Origin: Pseudomonas fluorescens
GTDB taxonomy: Bacteria; Pseudomonadota; Gammaproteobacteria; Pseudomonadales; Pseudomonadaceae
Reading direction: 5' to 3'
Length of the DNA stretch: 64,000 nt
NCBI RefSeq assembly: GCF_902497785.1
Contig: NZ_CABVHK010000019.1
Span: 1 to 64,000 of the forward strand
Shown piece after piece: positions 35,258 to 44,160 of the stretch (position 1 is the first letter of the stretch; each line of letters starts with the position of its first letter). Under the pieces are notes generated by a model that was not told the origin of the DNA, made no database searches, and saw nothing but the letters and a program-made list of their open reading frames with translations. A program made the position numbers and the translations under genes.

Positions 35258-36012
35258 TGAAAAAGCTGATGATCATCGGCATCGGTGCCGGCAACCCTGA
35301 CTACGTCACGATGCAGGCCGTGAAGGCATTAAACATCGTTGACGTTTTTTTTCTCATGGACAAAGGCCAGAGCAAAAACCAGCTGATCGATCTGCGTCGC
35401 GAGATTTGTTCGCGCTACATCACCGATCACGACTACCGCTTTGTTGAAGCCGACTGCCCTGAGCGCGAGCGCGGCGATGTGGACTACAAGGCCAGTGTGG
35501 AAGATCTGAACCTCGCCAAGCAGCTGACCTTTGAACGCTTGATCAACGAGGAATTGTCCGACGGCCAGTGCGGTGGTTTTCTGGTGTGGGGCGATCCGGC
35601 GTTGTATGACAGCACCCTGCGGATTTTGCAGGCGATTCTGGCGTCAGGCCGATGCGCCTTCGAGTTTGAAGTGATCCCGGGTATCACCAGCGTTCAGGCC
35701 TTGGCGGCGCAGCATAAAGTACCGCTGAATCGCATCGGTCGCTCGATTGAAATCACCACCGGCCGGCGGTTGGCGGCCGGGCAGGTGAGCGATGCCGACA
35801 GCCTGGTGGTAATGCTCGATGCGCAAGATTCCTACCAGCATGTGGCTGATCCGCTGACAGAGATTTACTGGGGGGCTTACTTGGGGACGCCGGATGAAAT
35901 ACTCATCAGCGGCACGCTCAAGGATGTGGCGGATGAGATCGAACGGGTGCGCAAGGCGGCGCGGTTGGCCAATGGGTGGATTATGGATACCTATCTGTTG
36001 CGCAAGCCGTGA
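35257..36012 (+). CDS. cobF: Precorrin-6A synthase (deacetylating) CobF
   Basis: 251-residue SAM-dependent tetrapyrrole methylase that methylates C-1 of precorrin-5 with release of acetate in aerobic cobalamin synthesis. The glycine-rich start is IIGIGAGNPDYVTMQAVKAL; the family blocks FLVWGDPALYDSTLRIL, VIPGITSVQALAAQHKVPLN and EIYWGAYLGTPDEILISGTL are clear. The start at 35257 is chosen because TGATG couples it to the upstream gene. Other cob genes are not nearby. Confidence 0.9.
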   Translation: MKKLMIIGIGAGNPDYVTMQAVKALNIVDVFFLMDKGQSKNQLIDLRREICSRYITDHDYRFVEADCPERERGDVDYKASVEDLNLAKQLTFERLINEELSDGQCGGFLVWGDPALYDSTLRILQAILASGRCAFEFEVIPGITSVQALAAQHKVPLNRIGRSIEITTGRRLAAGQVSDADSLVVMLDAQDSYQHVADPLTEIYWGAYLGTPDEILISGTLKDVADEIERVRKAARLANGWIMDTYLLRKP

Positions 36013-36033
36013 ATGCATTGGTGTCTGCGCCGG

Positions 36034-36113
36034 CCTTCGCGAGCAGGCTCGCTCCCACAGGATTCTGCAACACTGAAGATCTATTGTGGGAGCGAGCCTG
36101 CTCGCGAAAGGGC
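36034..36113. repeat. Inverted pair of REP elements
   Basis: CTTCGCGAGCAGGCTCGCTC and its mirror GAGCGAGCCTGCTCGCGAAA around a ~28-base loop, between convergent cobF and ftrA-like genes. Confidence 0.8.
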
Positions 36114-36126
36114 TGGCGAAGACACC

Positions 36127-37101
36127 TCACATAATCGCTTTGACCCCACGCCCAAATCGCTCCCGATACACCGACGGTGGCACGCCCACCACATTGCGAA
36201 ACGCCACCCGGAAACTTTCCACCGAGCGATAACCGCAGCGTTCGGCAATCTGCTCGGTGTTCTGGCTCGTGCTCTCCAGCAACTCACGGGCCCTGGCCAG
36301 CCGCTCATGCTGCAACCACGCCTTGGGCGGCATTCCGGTCGCTTCAATAAACCGGCGCAGGAAAGTCCGCTCACTCATGGCCGCCTCGCTGGCGAGGTCG
36401 CGAACCTCCAGCGGTTCATGCAAGCGCTCCCGGACCCATTGCATGACGCGTGACAGGTCGCTGCGCGGTACAGGACTGAGCGGTGTCGGAATGAACTGCG
36501 CCTGACCGCCGGTGCGTTGCGGCGCCATGACCAGTCGCCGCGCCACGGCGTTGGCCACTTGCGTACCGAAATCGCGCGTCACCAGGTGCAGGCAGGCATC
36601 AATGCCGGCGGCGCTGCCCGCCGAGGTGATCAGTTGGCCCGAATCGACGTAGAGCACGTCCGGGTCCACTAGGATATTCGGGAAACGTTCAGCCAGTTCC
36701 GAGGCGTAACGCCAATGCGTGGTGGCGCCGTGACCGTCGAGCAAACCCGTCGCCGCCAGCACAAACACGCCGGAGCAGATCGACAGCAGCCGCGCACCGC
36801 GCGCATGGGCCTGACGCAGGGCGGTGATCAACGCTTCAGGCACCGGGGCGCTGCGATCGCGCCAGCCGGGAATGATGATGGTCCGCGCATCAGCGAGCAA
36901 TTCCAGGCCACCATCGGCCAGCACTTGAATCCCGCCCATGGCGCGCATCGGCCCTTGATCCACGGCGGCGATCCGGTGTTCGTACCACGGGAAATCGAAC
37001 TCCGGGCGCGCCAGACCGAAGATCTCCACGGCAATGCCGAACTCGAAAGTGCACAGGCCGTCGTAGGCCAGAATGGCGACCAATCCAGGGGTGGGCTGCA
37101 T
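36127..37101 (-). CDS. ftrA: GlxA/FtrA-type AraC family transcriptional regulator
   Basis: 324-residue regulator. The N-terminal DJ-1/PfpI-like domain (LVAILAYDGLCTFEFGIAVE, LLSICSGVFVLAATGLLDG with the nucleophile-position Cys) is fused to a C-terminal AraC helix-turn-helix pair (LASEAAMSERTFLRRFIEAT, QIAERCGYRSVESFRVAF). This layout, and the divergent rhodanese gene 102 bp away, match FtrA, which activates its neighbouring rhodanese gene. The inducer is not known from sequence. Confidence 0.86.
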   Translation of the reverse strand: MQPTPGLVAILAYDGLCTFEFGIAVEIFGLARPEFDFPWYEHRIAAVDQGPMRAMGGIQVLADGGLELLADARTIIIPGWRDRSAPVPEALITALRQAHARGARLLSICSGVFVLAATGLLDGHGATTHWRYASELAERFPNILVDPDVLYVDSGQLITSAGSAAGIDACLHLVTRDFGTQVANAVARRLVMAPQRTGGQAQFIPTPLSPVPRSDLSRVMQWVRERLHEPLEVRDLASEAAMSERTFLRRFIEATGMPPKAWLQHERLARARELLESTSQNTEQIAERCGYRSVESFRVAFRNVVGVPPSVYRERFGRGVKAIM

Positions 37102-37202
37102 TTGGCGGAAAGTTCCCGGTCAGTGTCTTGTGCGCCACTGTAGCGGCAAGCGAGCGGCGGATAAAGTCTTCTCACACCCAACAAGACTTTGGAGTACAGC
37201 CC

Positions 37203-37637
37203 ATGACCAGCCTGGTCCGCACGATTCCCGCCGCCCCCTCGGCGATTGCCCTGATGCATTTCAGCAACCGTCTGACCTTTGAAACCGATTGTTCCGACGT
37301 CTACGGCAGCCAGCAGGCGGGTGACGTGGATTTTGTGCTGGTGGATGTGCGCGGGCCGCTGGCGTTCGAGCGCGGCCACGTGCCGGGCGCAATCAATTTT
37401 CCGGGGCGATTGCTGACGGCTGAAGGGCTGGCGGGCTACGGGACGTCCACACTGTTCGTGGTGTATTGCGCCGGCCCCCACTGCAACGGCGCCAACAAGG
37501 CCGCGGTGAAGCTGGCGGCGCTGGGTTATCCGGTCAAGGAAATGATCGGCGGGGTGACCGGGTGGCTGGATGAAGGGTTCGAGTTGCGTACGCCAGCGCC
37601 GCGATCGGCCAATGGAGTGATGGGTTGCGAATGTTGA
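37203..37637 (+). CDS. Rhodanese-like sulfurtransferase
   Basis: 144-residue single-domain rhodanese. VDFVLVDVRGPLAFERGHVP with GAINFPGRL is the canonical N-terminal block and VVYCAGPHCNGANKAAVKLA holds the active-site loop starting at Cys (near residue 92). A second Cys in the loop and a terminal GCEC are unusual. GGAG precedes the start. Divergent from the FtrA-type regulator, which probably controls it. Confidence 0.88.
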   Translation: MTSLVRTIPAAPSAIALMHFSNRLTFETDCSDVYGSQQAGDVDFVLVDVRGPLAFERGHVPGAINFPGRLLTAEGLAGYGTSTLFVVYCAGPHCNGANKAAVKLAALGYPVKEMIGGVTGWLDEGFELRTPAPRSANGVMGCEC

Positions 37638-37647
37638 GGTGAGTTGA

Positions 37648-37724
37648 AAAAAGATCGCAGCCTGCGGCAGCTCCTACAGAGAAATGCATTCTTCTGTAGG
37701 AGATGCCGCAGGCTGCGATCTTTT
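37648..37724. repeat. GTAGGAGCTGCC / GGCTGCGATC palindromic repeat
   Basis: Inverted arms of ~33 bp around AGAGAAATGCATTCTTC between the rhodanese gene and the binding-protein gene. Confidence 0.8.
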
Positions 37725-37859
37725 GACCTTGCCGCTTGCTTGCCCGTCTACAGCCGCTCTAGACTGCCCGCCACTTCGGTTTTGTCCAATAAAAAAGCGC
37801 TGACCGAAAGCTACCAATCGAACGCTGCCAATAAAAGCCTCCGCCAACAGGAGTTATAA

Positions 37860-38639
37860 ATGAAGAAGCTAGTGATGTTCGGTGCCCTGGCACTGTCGAT
37901 GTTGTCCCTGACTGCTGTGGCCGATGACGCCAAGCCGATCCGCATCGGTATCGAAGCCGGTTACCCGCCATTCTCGATGAAAACCCCTGACGGCAAACTC
38001 ACCGGTTTCGATGTCGATATCGGCGACGCGCTGTGCGAACAGATGAAAGTGAAATGTACGTGGGTCGAGCAAGAGTTCGACGGCCTGATCCCGGCGCTGA
38101 AGGTCAAGAAAATCGACGCGATCCTGTCGTCCATGACCATCACTGACGATCGTAAAAAGAACGTCGACTTCACCATCAAGTATTACCACACGCCGGCGCG
38201 CTTCGTGATGAAGGCCGGCAGCGACGTTAAAGACCCGCTGACCGAGCTCAAGGGCAAGAAAGTCGGTGTGCTGCGCGCCAGTACCCACGACCGCTTCGCC
38301 ACTGAAGTGCTGCAACCGGCCGGCATCGTTCTGGTGCGTTACGGCTCCCAGCAGGAAGCCAACCTGGACATGGTCTCCGGCCGCCTCGACGCGACGCTGG
38401 CCGACTCGGTCACCCTCGACGACGGTTTCCTGAAAACCGACGCGGGCAAAGGCTTCGCATTTGTTGGCCCGACCTACGAAGACGCCAAGTACTTCGGCGG
38501 CGGTGCGGGTATCGCAGTGCGCAAGGGTGATAAAGAGCTGGCGGACAAATTCAACACCGCCATCACTGAAATTCGCGCCAACGGCAAGTACAAGCAAGTG
38601 CAGGACAAGTACTTCGCGTTCGATGTTTACGGCGAGTAA
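37860..38639 (+). CDS. Arginine/ornithine-type periplasmic binding protein (AotJ-like)
   Basis: 259-residue periplasmic solute-binding protein. The signal peptide ends LTAVADD (~21 residues). The mature part follows AotJ/ArgT: IRIGIEAGYPPFSMKTPDG, GFDVDIGDALCEQMKVKCTW, FDGLIPALKVKKIDAILSSM, LDDGFLKTDAGKGFAFVGP and YKQVQDKYFAFDVYG. CAGGAG precedes the start and a strong terminator follows, so it is monocistronic: the permease and ATPase genes are elsewhere. It likely delivers basic amino acids to a shared transporter. Confidence 0.88.
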   Translation: MKKLVMFGALALSMLSLTAVADDAKPIRIGIEAGYPPFSMKTPDGKLTGFDVDIGDALCEQMKVKCTWVEQEFDGLIPALKVKKIDAILSSMTITDDRKKNVDFTIKYYHTPARFVMKAGSDVKDPLTELKGKKVGVLRASTHDRFATEVLQPAGIVLVRYGSQQEANLDMVSGRLDATLADSVTLDDGFLKTDAGKGFAFVGPTYEDAKYFGGGAGIAVRKGDKELADKFNTAITEIRANGKYKQVQDKYFAFDVYGE

Positions 38640-38651
38640 TTCAGCCGCGTG

Positions 38652-38691
38652 AAAAAGTGGCAACCGTTGATGCGGTTGCCACTTTTTTTTT
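38652..38691 (+). terminator. Rho-independent terminator
   Basis: GTGGCAACCG / CGGTTGCCAC 10-bp stem (38657-38666, 38673-38682), extended by A/T pairs, followed by nine T. It ends the AotJ-like transcript. Confidence 0.92.
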
Positions 38692-38723
38692 GCTCATAAT
38701 TTATTTTGCCAACCACATTTCCG

Positions 38724-38802
38724 TGTAGGAGCTGCCGCAGGCTGCGATCTTTTGACTTTTTTAAGCAAGATCAAAAGATCGCAGCCTGCGGCAGCTCCTA
38801 CA
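38724..38802. repeat. GTAGGAGCTGCC / GGCTGCGATC palindromic repeat
   Basis: Arms GTAGGAGCTGCCGCAGGCTG and mirror, with an AT-rich loop containing TTTTTTAAGCAAGATC. It lies just after the terminator and ends 19 bp before the next start codon. Confidence 0.8.
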
Positions 38803-38821
38803 GAGACATCGGAGTATTCCC

Positions 38822-39934
38822 ATGCAACGCATCGACCATCCTCTGCCGTGGAGCCATCTGGGCACCGAGCGCACCCTCAGCGTGTTTCGTTACGGTGCGG
38901 GCACGCGCAAGGTTTACATCCAGGCGAGCCTGCACGCTGACGAACTGCCCGGCATGCGCACGGCGTGGGAACTGAAGCAGCGCCTGGGCGAACTCGAAAT
39001 CCAGGGCCAGTTGCAAGGCGTGATCGAACTGGTGCCGGTGGCCAACCCGATTGGCCTCGATCAGCACCTGCAAGGCAGCCACATGGGCCGCTTCGAACTC
39101 GGCAGCGGCAAGAATTTCAACCGCTCCTTTGTCGAGCTCGGCGCGCCGGTGGGCGAGCTGATCGGCAATCAATTGGGCGCCGATGCCCAGGCCAATATCG
39201 CGCTGATTCGTCAGGCGATGGGCCAGGTGCTCGACGGTTTGCCGGCCCCTGCGTCGCAGCTCGAAGCCATGCACCGTTTGCTGTTGCGTCACGCCTGCGA
39301 CGCTGACATCACCCTCGATCTGCATTGCGATTTCGATGCGGCGATTCACCTTTACGCCTTGCCACAACATTGGCCGCAGTGGAAATCCCTGGCGGCGCGT
39401 TTGAAGGCGGGTGTGGCGCTGTTGTGTGAGGATTCTGGTGGTAGCTCGTTCGACGAATCCTGTTCTGCGCCCTGGCTGCGGCTGGCCAGGGCGTTCCCCG
39501 AGGCGGCGATCCCACCGGCCAATCTGGCAACGACGCTAGAGCTGGGCAGCATGGGCGATACCCGGGTTGATCAGGCCCAGGCCAATTGCGAAGCGATTCT
39601 CGGGTTCCTCGCCGAGCAGGGCTTCATCAAAGGCAGCTGGCCGGCGGCACCGAGTGAATGTTGTGAAGGCATGCCGTTCGAAGGCACGCAATACCTGTTT
39701 GCACCGCATCACGGCGTGGTCAGTTTCCTGCGGGAAGCCGGGGAATGGGTGGAGCAGGGTGACGCGCTGTTTGAAGTGGTTGACCCGTTGAACGACCGGG
39801 TGACCACCGTGCGCGCCGGCACCAGTGGCGTGTTGTTTGCGATAGATCGTGGGCGCTACACCCAGCCGGGGACGTGGCAGGCGAAAGTCGCGGGGCGTGA
39901 GCCGATTCGGGTTGGCAAGTTGATCAACGATTAA
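38822..39934 (+). CDS. Succinylglutamate desuccinylase/aspartoacylase-family hydrolase
   Basis: 370-residue zinc hydrolase of the AstE/AspA group (M14-like). Zinc ligands are in QASLHADELPGMRTAWEL (HxxE) and ITLDLHCDFDAAIHLYALPQ (His); FELGSGKNFNRSFVELGAP and TLELGSMGDTRVDQAQANCE fit the catalytic region. The C-terminal ~70 residues form a biotinyl-like beta barrel (HHGVVSFLREAGEWVEQGDA). It should cleave an N-acyl amino acid. GGAG precedes the start. It follows an arginine/ornithine-type binding protein gene, which hints at an N-acylated amino acid. Confidence 0.83.
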   Translation: MQRIDHPLPWSHLGTERTLSVFRYGAGTRKVYIQASLHADELPGMRTAWELKQRLGELEIQGQLQGVIELVPVANPIGLDQHLQGSHMGRFELGSGKNFNRSFVELGAPVGELIGNQLGADAQANIALIRQAMGQVLDGLPAPASQLEAMHRLLLRHACDADITLDLHCDFDAAIHLYALPQHWPQWKSLAARLKAGVALLCEDSGGSSFDESCSAPWLRLARAFPEAAIPPANLATTLELGSMGDTRVDQAQANCEAILGFLAEQGFIKGSWPAAPSECCEGMPFEGTQYLFAPHHGVVSFLREAGEWVEQGDALFEVVDPLNDRVTTVRAGTSGVLFAIDRGRYTQPGTWQAKVAGREPIRVGKLIND

Positions 39935-39957
39935 TCGTCGGTGTCTGACAGGACCCC

Positions 39958-40034
39958 ATCGCGGGCAAGCCCGCTCCCACAGGGAGTGTGTAAACGCCGG
40001 AGTTCCCTGTGGGAGCGAGCTTGCTCGCGAAGGC
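39958..40034. repeat. Inverted pair of REP elements
   Basis: ATCGCGGGCAAGCCCGCTCC and a mirror REP CTGTGGGAGCGAGCTTGCTC, spaced ~25 bp. Confidence 0.8.
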
Positions 40035-40117
40035 GGCATCAGCAGCACCGAAAATCCACCGGCAAGTTCACAGTGTTAGGCTCTCCCCCGAATCCTGCGC
40101 TTTTCGAAGGAAGGTTT

Positions 40118-40834
40118 ATGTTAAAGGTTTTCGCACTGCTGACTCTCCTGGCGTCCGCCGCCGTCCATGCCCAATCCCCGCTGCACACCGATCTGCCGCT
40201 CAACTACCTGGAGCAGGCCAACCCTAAATCGGTCCAGCAACCCTTGGTGATTTTCCTCCACGGCTACGGCAGCAACGAGCAGGACCTGTTCGGCATCAAG
40301 GATGAGTTGCCGGCCCCGTACACCTACCTGTCGGTGCGCGCACCCATGGTGATGGAAGAGGGCAGCTATCAGTGGTTTCGCCAAAAAGGCCAAGGTACCT
40401 ACAACGGCGAGACGGAGGATCTGAAGGCAAGCGGCCAAGTGTTGCTGGATTTCGTCGCACAGGCTGCGAAGAAATATCACACAGCACCGAACAAGGTTTT
40501 CCTGGTGGGTTTCAGTCAGGGCGCGATCATGTCCTACGAGCTGGCGCTGCGTCATCCCGAGGCTGTGGGCGGGATTGCTGCGTTGAGCGGGCGGATTCTG
40601 CCGGTGCTCAAGTCCGAACTCAAACCGGATGAAAAACGCCAGAAACTGGCGATTTTCATCGGCCATGGCACGGCGGACAAACGCCTGCCATTCAACGATG
40701 GCACCGAAGCGAACAGCCTGTTGCAGAGCCTGTCACTCAAGCCTGAGTTTCATGCCTACCCCGGCGTCGGGCACAGCATCAGCGCCGTCGAAATGCAGGA
40801 CCTGAGCGCCTGGTTGCAGCGGCTCAACCCCTGA
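40118..40834 (+). CDS. Exported carboxylesterase/phospholipase-type hydrolase
   Basis: 238-residue alpha/beta hydrolase of the phospholipase/carboxylesterase (Abhydrolase_2) family with a signal peptide (about residues 1-19, ending VHA). Visible: oxyanion region VIFLHGYGSNEQDLFG, nucleophile elbow VGFSQGAIMSYELALRHPEA (Ser near residue 130), acid in GHGTADKRLPF and His in YPGVGHSISAVE. GAAGGAAGG precedes the start. A periplasmic esterase is expected; substrate unknown. Confidence 0.87.
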   Translation: MLKVFALLTLLASAAVHAQSPLHTDLPLNYLEQANPKSVQQPLVIFLHGYGSNEQDLFGIKDELPAPYTYLSVRAPMVMEEGSYQWFRQKGQGTYNGETEDLKASGQVLLDFVAQAAKKYHTAPNKVFLVGFSQGAIMSYELALRHPEAVGGIAALSGRILPVLKSELKPDEKRQKLAIFIGHGTADKRLPFNDGTEANSLLQSLSLKPEFHAYPGVGHSISAVEMQDLSAWLQRLNP

Positions 40835-40837
40835 ATC

Positions 40838-41404
40838 TCACTTGCCGCTGACGATCTGTTTAACCAGCGCATCGTGGCCGGCATTGTCGCTGAGACGGGA
40901 AATCACTTGAACCAGCGCCATGCGCGTGCCGGAAGCAGCCATCAGCGTGGTGTCGAGGGTCTTGCCGCCGCCCTGGGTGGCGATGCTGTCGATCTGGCGC
41001 AGGCCCAGGCCGGTGCCTTTCTGGGTCAGGCTTTTTTCACTGAGTTTGGTGAAATCCGGCAGCGCCTTGGCTTGTTGGGTGGCGAAGTCGGCGGCTGTGG
41101 CGTCGAGGAATTCACCGTCGTTGTCTTTGACATTGGCGCCGCCGGGCACCGTGTTTTCAGCGGCGATCACCACGGTTTTCGTGGTTTCGTTGGTGTACAT
41201 CGTGCCACTCGCACCGGTCGAGTCCGCCGGCAGTGGATTGGCGACAAAGCCCTTGGGCAGGGTGAATGTGAACTTGCCACCCAGCATCGAAATTTTTGGC
41301 GCCGGGCCCGTGTCGGTGGCCTTGGCGGCATAGGCATTCAAAGCCCCCAGGCTGGCAACCGCTGCCAGCAGCAGGACGACGGCTTTTTTACTCAACAGCG
41401 ACAT
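40838..41404 (-). CDS. Exported protein, DcrB-like
   Basis: 188-residue protein with a signal peptide (about residues 1-26, ending LNAYA). The mature part has the look of DcrB-family proteins: a start SMLGGKFTFTLPKGF, a central TKTVVIAAENTVPG and a late LRQIDSIATQGGGKTLDT. Function of that family is unclear. The start at 41404 has GGAG upstream. It converges on the esterase gene with a 3-bp gap. Confidence 0.7.
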   Translation of the reverse strand: MSLLSKKAVVLLLAAVASLGALNAYAAKATDTGPAPKISMLGGKFTFTLPKGFVANPLPADSTGASGTMYTNETTKTVVIAAENTVPGGANVKDNDGEFLDATAADFATQQAKALPDFTKLSEKSLTQKGTGLGLRQIDSIATQGGGKTLDTTLMAASGTRMALVQVISRLSDNAGHDALVKQIVSGK

Positions 41405-41495
41405 TCGCAAATCTCCAGGGATGATCACGCTTCAAGGGCGATCATCCCATGGATCGCAATCTGTAGCAGCTTCTACAGGCTTACTGCGCCTGATT

Positions 41496-42287
41496 CTACT
41501 CGTTCGAAATAGTTGAACGGGTGGTCGGCGTTTGCGCCGGCTTGGCCAGCAGGCGCCTGGTCACCCCGAGCATCGCCACGGACACCGCGACACCGAGGCC
41601 GAACGCGGCCAGCCCGATGCCGGGCAAGGTCAGCGCGACGACCAGGCAGAACGCCGTAAACGAATACATCCCCGTCGCGGTGGCTCGCAACAACGCGGCG
41701 GTAAACGCCGAGCCGCGGGTTTGCTGGGAGAACACCGCCATCACGCTGCCCAGCACCGGAAACACCGCGAGCAAACCGCTCCAGCGTTCGCCGACGGTGC
41801 TCGCCAGCAGCGTGACCGCGAGCGTCAGCACGGCGCCTGCAACCATGCGCAGCAATAATTTGTCGGACTTTGGCGCCGGGCCGGAAACGATCGGCTGCAC
41901 TTTGGGAAACAGGTAGGGCGCCGCCAGCAACGCAGTCGCCGCAGCAAGCACCGAGAACACCAGCGACGGCGGGATCAGCGACAGCACAACGGCGGCGGTC
42001 GCCCAGACCAGCAGCGAAATCGTCAACGCCCACGGCCATCCCGTTCGTTGTGCGACCTGGGCATAGGTCACGCAGAAGGCGATCATCGCAAACATTGCGG
42101 ATAACGCTGCCGTCGCCGATTGCGCGGCAAACACCTCGCCCTGTTCGATGGCGAGGAAGAACAGAATCGGCCCGACCACCACCGGCAACCCCGACAGCCA
42201 ACCGGCCACACTCGGCCCCCAGCGTTTGCCCGCCAGGGAAATCAGCAACAGAAACCCGGGAATGACCAGCAGTTTGAGCAGCAGCAC
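41496..42287 (-). CDS. Multi-pass inner membrane protein, unknown
   Basis: 263-residue hydrophobic protein with about eight to nine transmembrane helices, e.g. LLLKLLVIPGFLLLISLAG, VFSVLAAATALLAAPYLF and AAFGLGVAVSVAMLGV. Small-residue-rich helices and WLSGLPVVVGPILFFLAIEQ recall uncharacterised membrane proteins annotated only as hypothetical. GTG at 42287 is preferred since GAGGT lies 7 bases upstream; an ATG at 42326 has none. Confidence 0.72.
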   Translation of the reverse strand: MLLLKLLVIPGFLLLISLAGKRWGPSVAGWLSGLPVVVGPILFFLAIEQGEVFAAQSATAALSAMFAMIAFCVTYAQVAQRTGWPWALTISLLVWATAAVVLSLIPPSLVFSVLAAATALLAAPYLFPKVQPIVSGPAPKSDKLLLRMVAGAVLTLAVTLLASTVGERWSGLLAVFPVLGSVMAVFSQQTRGSAFTAALLRATATGMYSFTAFCLVVALTLPGIGLAAFGLGVAVSVAMLGVTRRLLAKPAQTPTTRSTISNE

Positions 42288-42449
42288 GCGCGCACCTCGA
42301 CCTGATTGAGGTGGCAACGTTAGCATCGGATGCAGTGGATTGCTTTAGCGATTGCTCGGTTTTGTATACAAAGTGGTCTTCGCTGAAAATTGTACAAATA
42401 GATTTTCAGCGTATAAGTTTTAGCAAATCCCCACATTGGCCTGAATATC

Positions 42450-42983
42450 ATGAACAGACCACGAGTGCGCTTGCATCACAGTGCGTTGCTGTTGGGATTA
42501 CTGGCGACTCAGGCCTTTCCCAGTTGGCAGGAGGCATTGCCCGGCGCGCAGATCATCGGCGCCGGTGAGTTTCAGGTGTTTGGGTTCGATGTCTACAACG
42601 CTCGGCTGTGGAGTGCTTCGCGGCCACTGACGCCGGGGCAGCCGTTTGCCCTGGAACTGATTTACCAGCGCCGTATTTCCCGGGATGACCTGGTGCAGGC
42701 CAGTGTCGATGAAATCAAGCGGTTGTCGGGCGCCTCGGTCAGCGCCGAACAGCTTGATCGCTGGAAGGTGCAGATGCAGCAGTCTTTCGTCGATGTACAG
42801 GCCGGAACTCGAATCACCGGGGTTTACTTGCCGGGGCAGGGCGCTCGTTTCTTTGTTGGGCAGCAGTTGCAGCACGAGGTCAGGGACCCGGCATTCGCCC
42901 GGGCTTTTTTTGATATATGGCTCGACCTGCGCACGCGTAATCCCGAGTTGCGTCAGCAATTACTGGGCATCGCAAAACCCTGA
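42450..42983 (+). CDS. Chalcone isomerase-like exported protein
   Basis: 177-residue protein with a signal-like N-terminus (LLLGLLATQAFPSW). The core follows the bacterial chalcone isomerase-like family: IGAGEFQVFGFDVYNARLW, FALELIYQRRISRDDLVQAS and AGTRITGVYLPGQGARFFVG. These bacterial proteins are not known to act on flavonoids; a ligand-binding or fatty-acid role is guessed. Confidence 0.82.
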   Translation: MNRPRVRLHHSALLLGLLATQAFPSWQEALPGAQIIGAGEFQVFGFDVYNARLWSASRPLTPGQPFALELIYQRRISRDDLVQASVDEIKRLSGASVSAEQLDRWKVQMQQSFVDVQAGTRITGVYLPGQGARFFVGQQLQHEVRDPAFARAFFDIWLDLRTRNPELRQQLLGIAKP

Positions 42984-42999
42984 CGATTGCAGGCTGTTT

Positions 43000-43141
43000 T
43001 TGTAGGCGCAAGCTTACTCGCGATGGGCGTTAACGATAACGGGGGGTTTCTGGGTAAACGCGCCGCTCTTGGGTCCATCGCGAGCAGGCTCGCTCCCAGA
43101 GGGGAACGCATTTCAAGGGTGGGGCGAGCCTGCTCGCGATG
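43000..43141. repeat. REP cluster (three elements)
   Basis: Three degenerate REP copies at about 43000-43026, 43076-43102 and 43119-43141 between convergent genes, e.g. CATCGCGAGCAGGCTCGCTC. It may end both transcripts. Confidence 0.7.
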
Positions 43142-43155
43142 AACTATTACACGGT

Positions 43156-44049
43156 TCACGGCTGGAACGCCCCAACCACAAAATCAATAAACACCCGGGT
43201 CTTGGCTGGCATCAGCGTGCGGCCCGGGTAGTACAGGGAAATCGGTCCCGCGTCGGCAAACCAGTCCGGCAGCAATCGCACCAGCTCCCCACGCTGAATA
43301 TTCGCCAGTACATCGGGCAACACCAACAACGCCACCCCCAACCCGAGTATCGCTGCCTCGCGCATGGCCGCAGGGTCATTCAGGATGATGTTTTCATTAA
43401 GACGCACCGGCGCTTCGTTGCCAGCGCCATCCTGCATCACCCATTGACGGATCCGACCGGTACGGCTGCCGCGCATTGCGATGCCGTTGAAGCGGTCCAG
43501 GTCCGTCGGGCTGTCGGGCAGTAGCCGTCCGGCCAGATAGGCCGGGGAGGCCACGGGCACCACATGCGCCGCCGCCAACGTGCGCGACACGACCCCCGGC
43601 GTCAACTCGAATCCACCGCCAATCGCCGCATCATAGCCCTCGGCAATCAAGTCCACGGGGCGGTTTTCGAAGTGCCATTCCGGGCGGATCAACGGGTAAC
43701 GCGCCAGAAAAGCCGGCAGCAGCGGCAGGATATGGCCTATGCCAAACGTTGGTGCCAGGCTCACCTTGAGCACACCTGCCGGTTCGCCCTGATCGGTCGT
43801 CACCGCATTGATCGCCGTCTGCAGCGCTCCCAGATGGCCGCCGATACCGGCCAGGAAACGTTCACCGGCCTCGGTCAACGACAACTGGCGGGTCGAGCGC
43901 CGGAACAGTCGCACGCCGATGTTGCGTTCAAGCATCGCCACGTTGCGACTGACCGCCGCGGGCGTCAGGGCGAGCATCCGCGCCGCTGCGGAAAAGCTCC
44001 CGGTTTCGGCGCTGCGCACGAAGGATTCGAGATTTGCGAGGGTTTCCAT
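43156..44049 (-). CDS. LysR-family transcriptional regulator
   Basis: 297-residue LysR regulator. The N-terminal winged helix is LESFVRSAETGSFSAAARML with the recognition segment LTPAAVSRNVAMLERNIGVR. The effector-binding domain follows (PAGVLKVSLAPTFGIGHILP, RPVDLIAEGYDAAIGGG), in the style of the CrgA-like group. The start at 44049 has AGGTG upstream. Divergent from the F420-type reductase gene 111 bp away, its most likely target. Confidence 0.88.
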   Translation of the reverse strand: METLANLESFVRSAETGSFSAAARMLALTPAAVSRNVAMLERNIGVRLFRRSTRQLSLTEAGERFLAGIGGHLGALQTAINAVTTDQGEPAGVLKVSLAPTFGIGHILPLLPAFLARYPLIRPEWHFENRPVDLIAEGYDAAIGGGFELTPGVVSRTLAAAHVVPVASPAYLAGRLLPDSPTDLDRFNGIAMRGSRTGRIRQWVMQDGAGNEAPVRLNENIILNDPAAMREAAILGLGVALLVLPDVLANIQRGELVRLLPDWFADAGPISLYYPGRTLMPAKTRVFIDFVVGAFQP

Positions 44050-44089
44050 GGCGGGCACCTGATAGCAATACTTGAAAAACATTCAAATC

Positions 44090-44113
44090 ATTACCGTCTA
44101 ATCAGTACGTAAT
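44090..44113. promoter_or_regulatory. Candidate LysR operator in the divergent region
   Basis: ATTAC (44090-44094) and GTAAT (44109-44113) form an inverted repeat of the general T-N11-A type, midway between the two divergent starts. A second short one, TTGAA...TTCAA, lies just before it near 44072. Confidence 0.4.
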
Positions 44114-44160
44114 GACAAGCGCAACATTCACTTCAACGACAACCCCTGGAGTGAACACAC

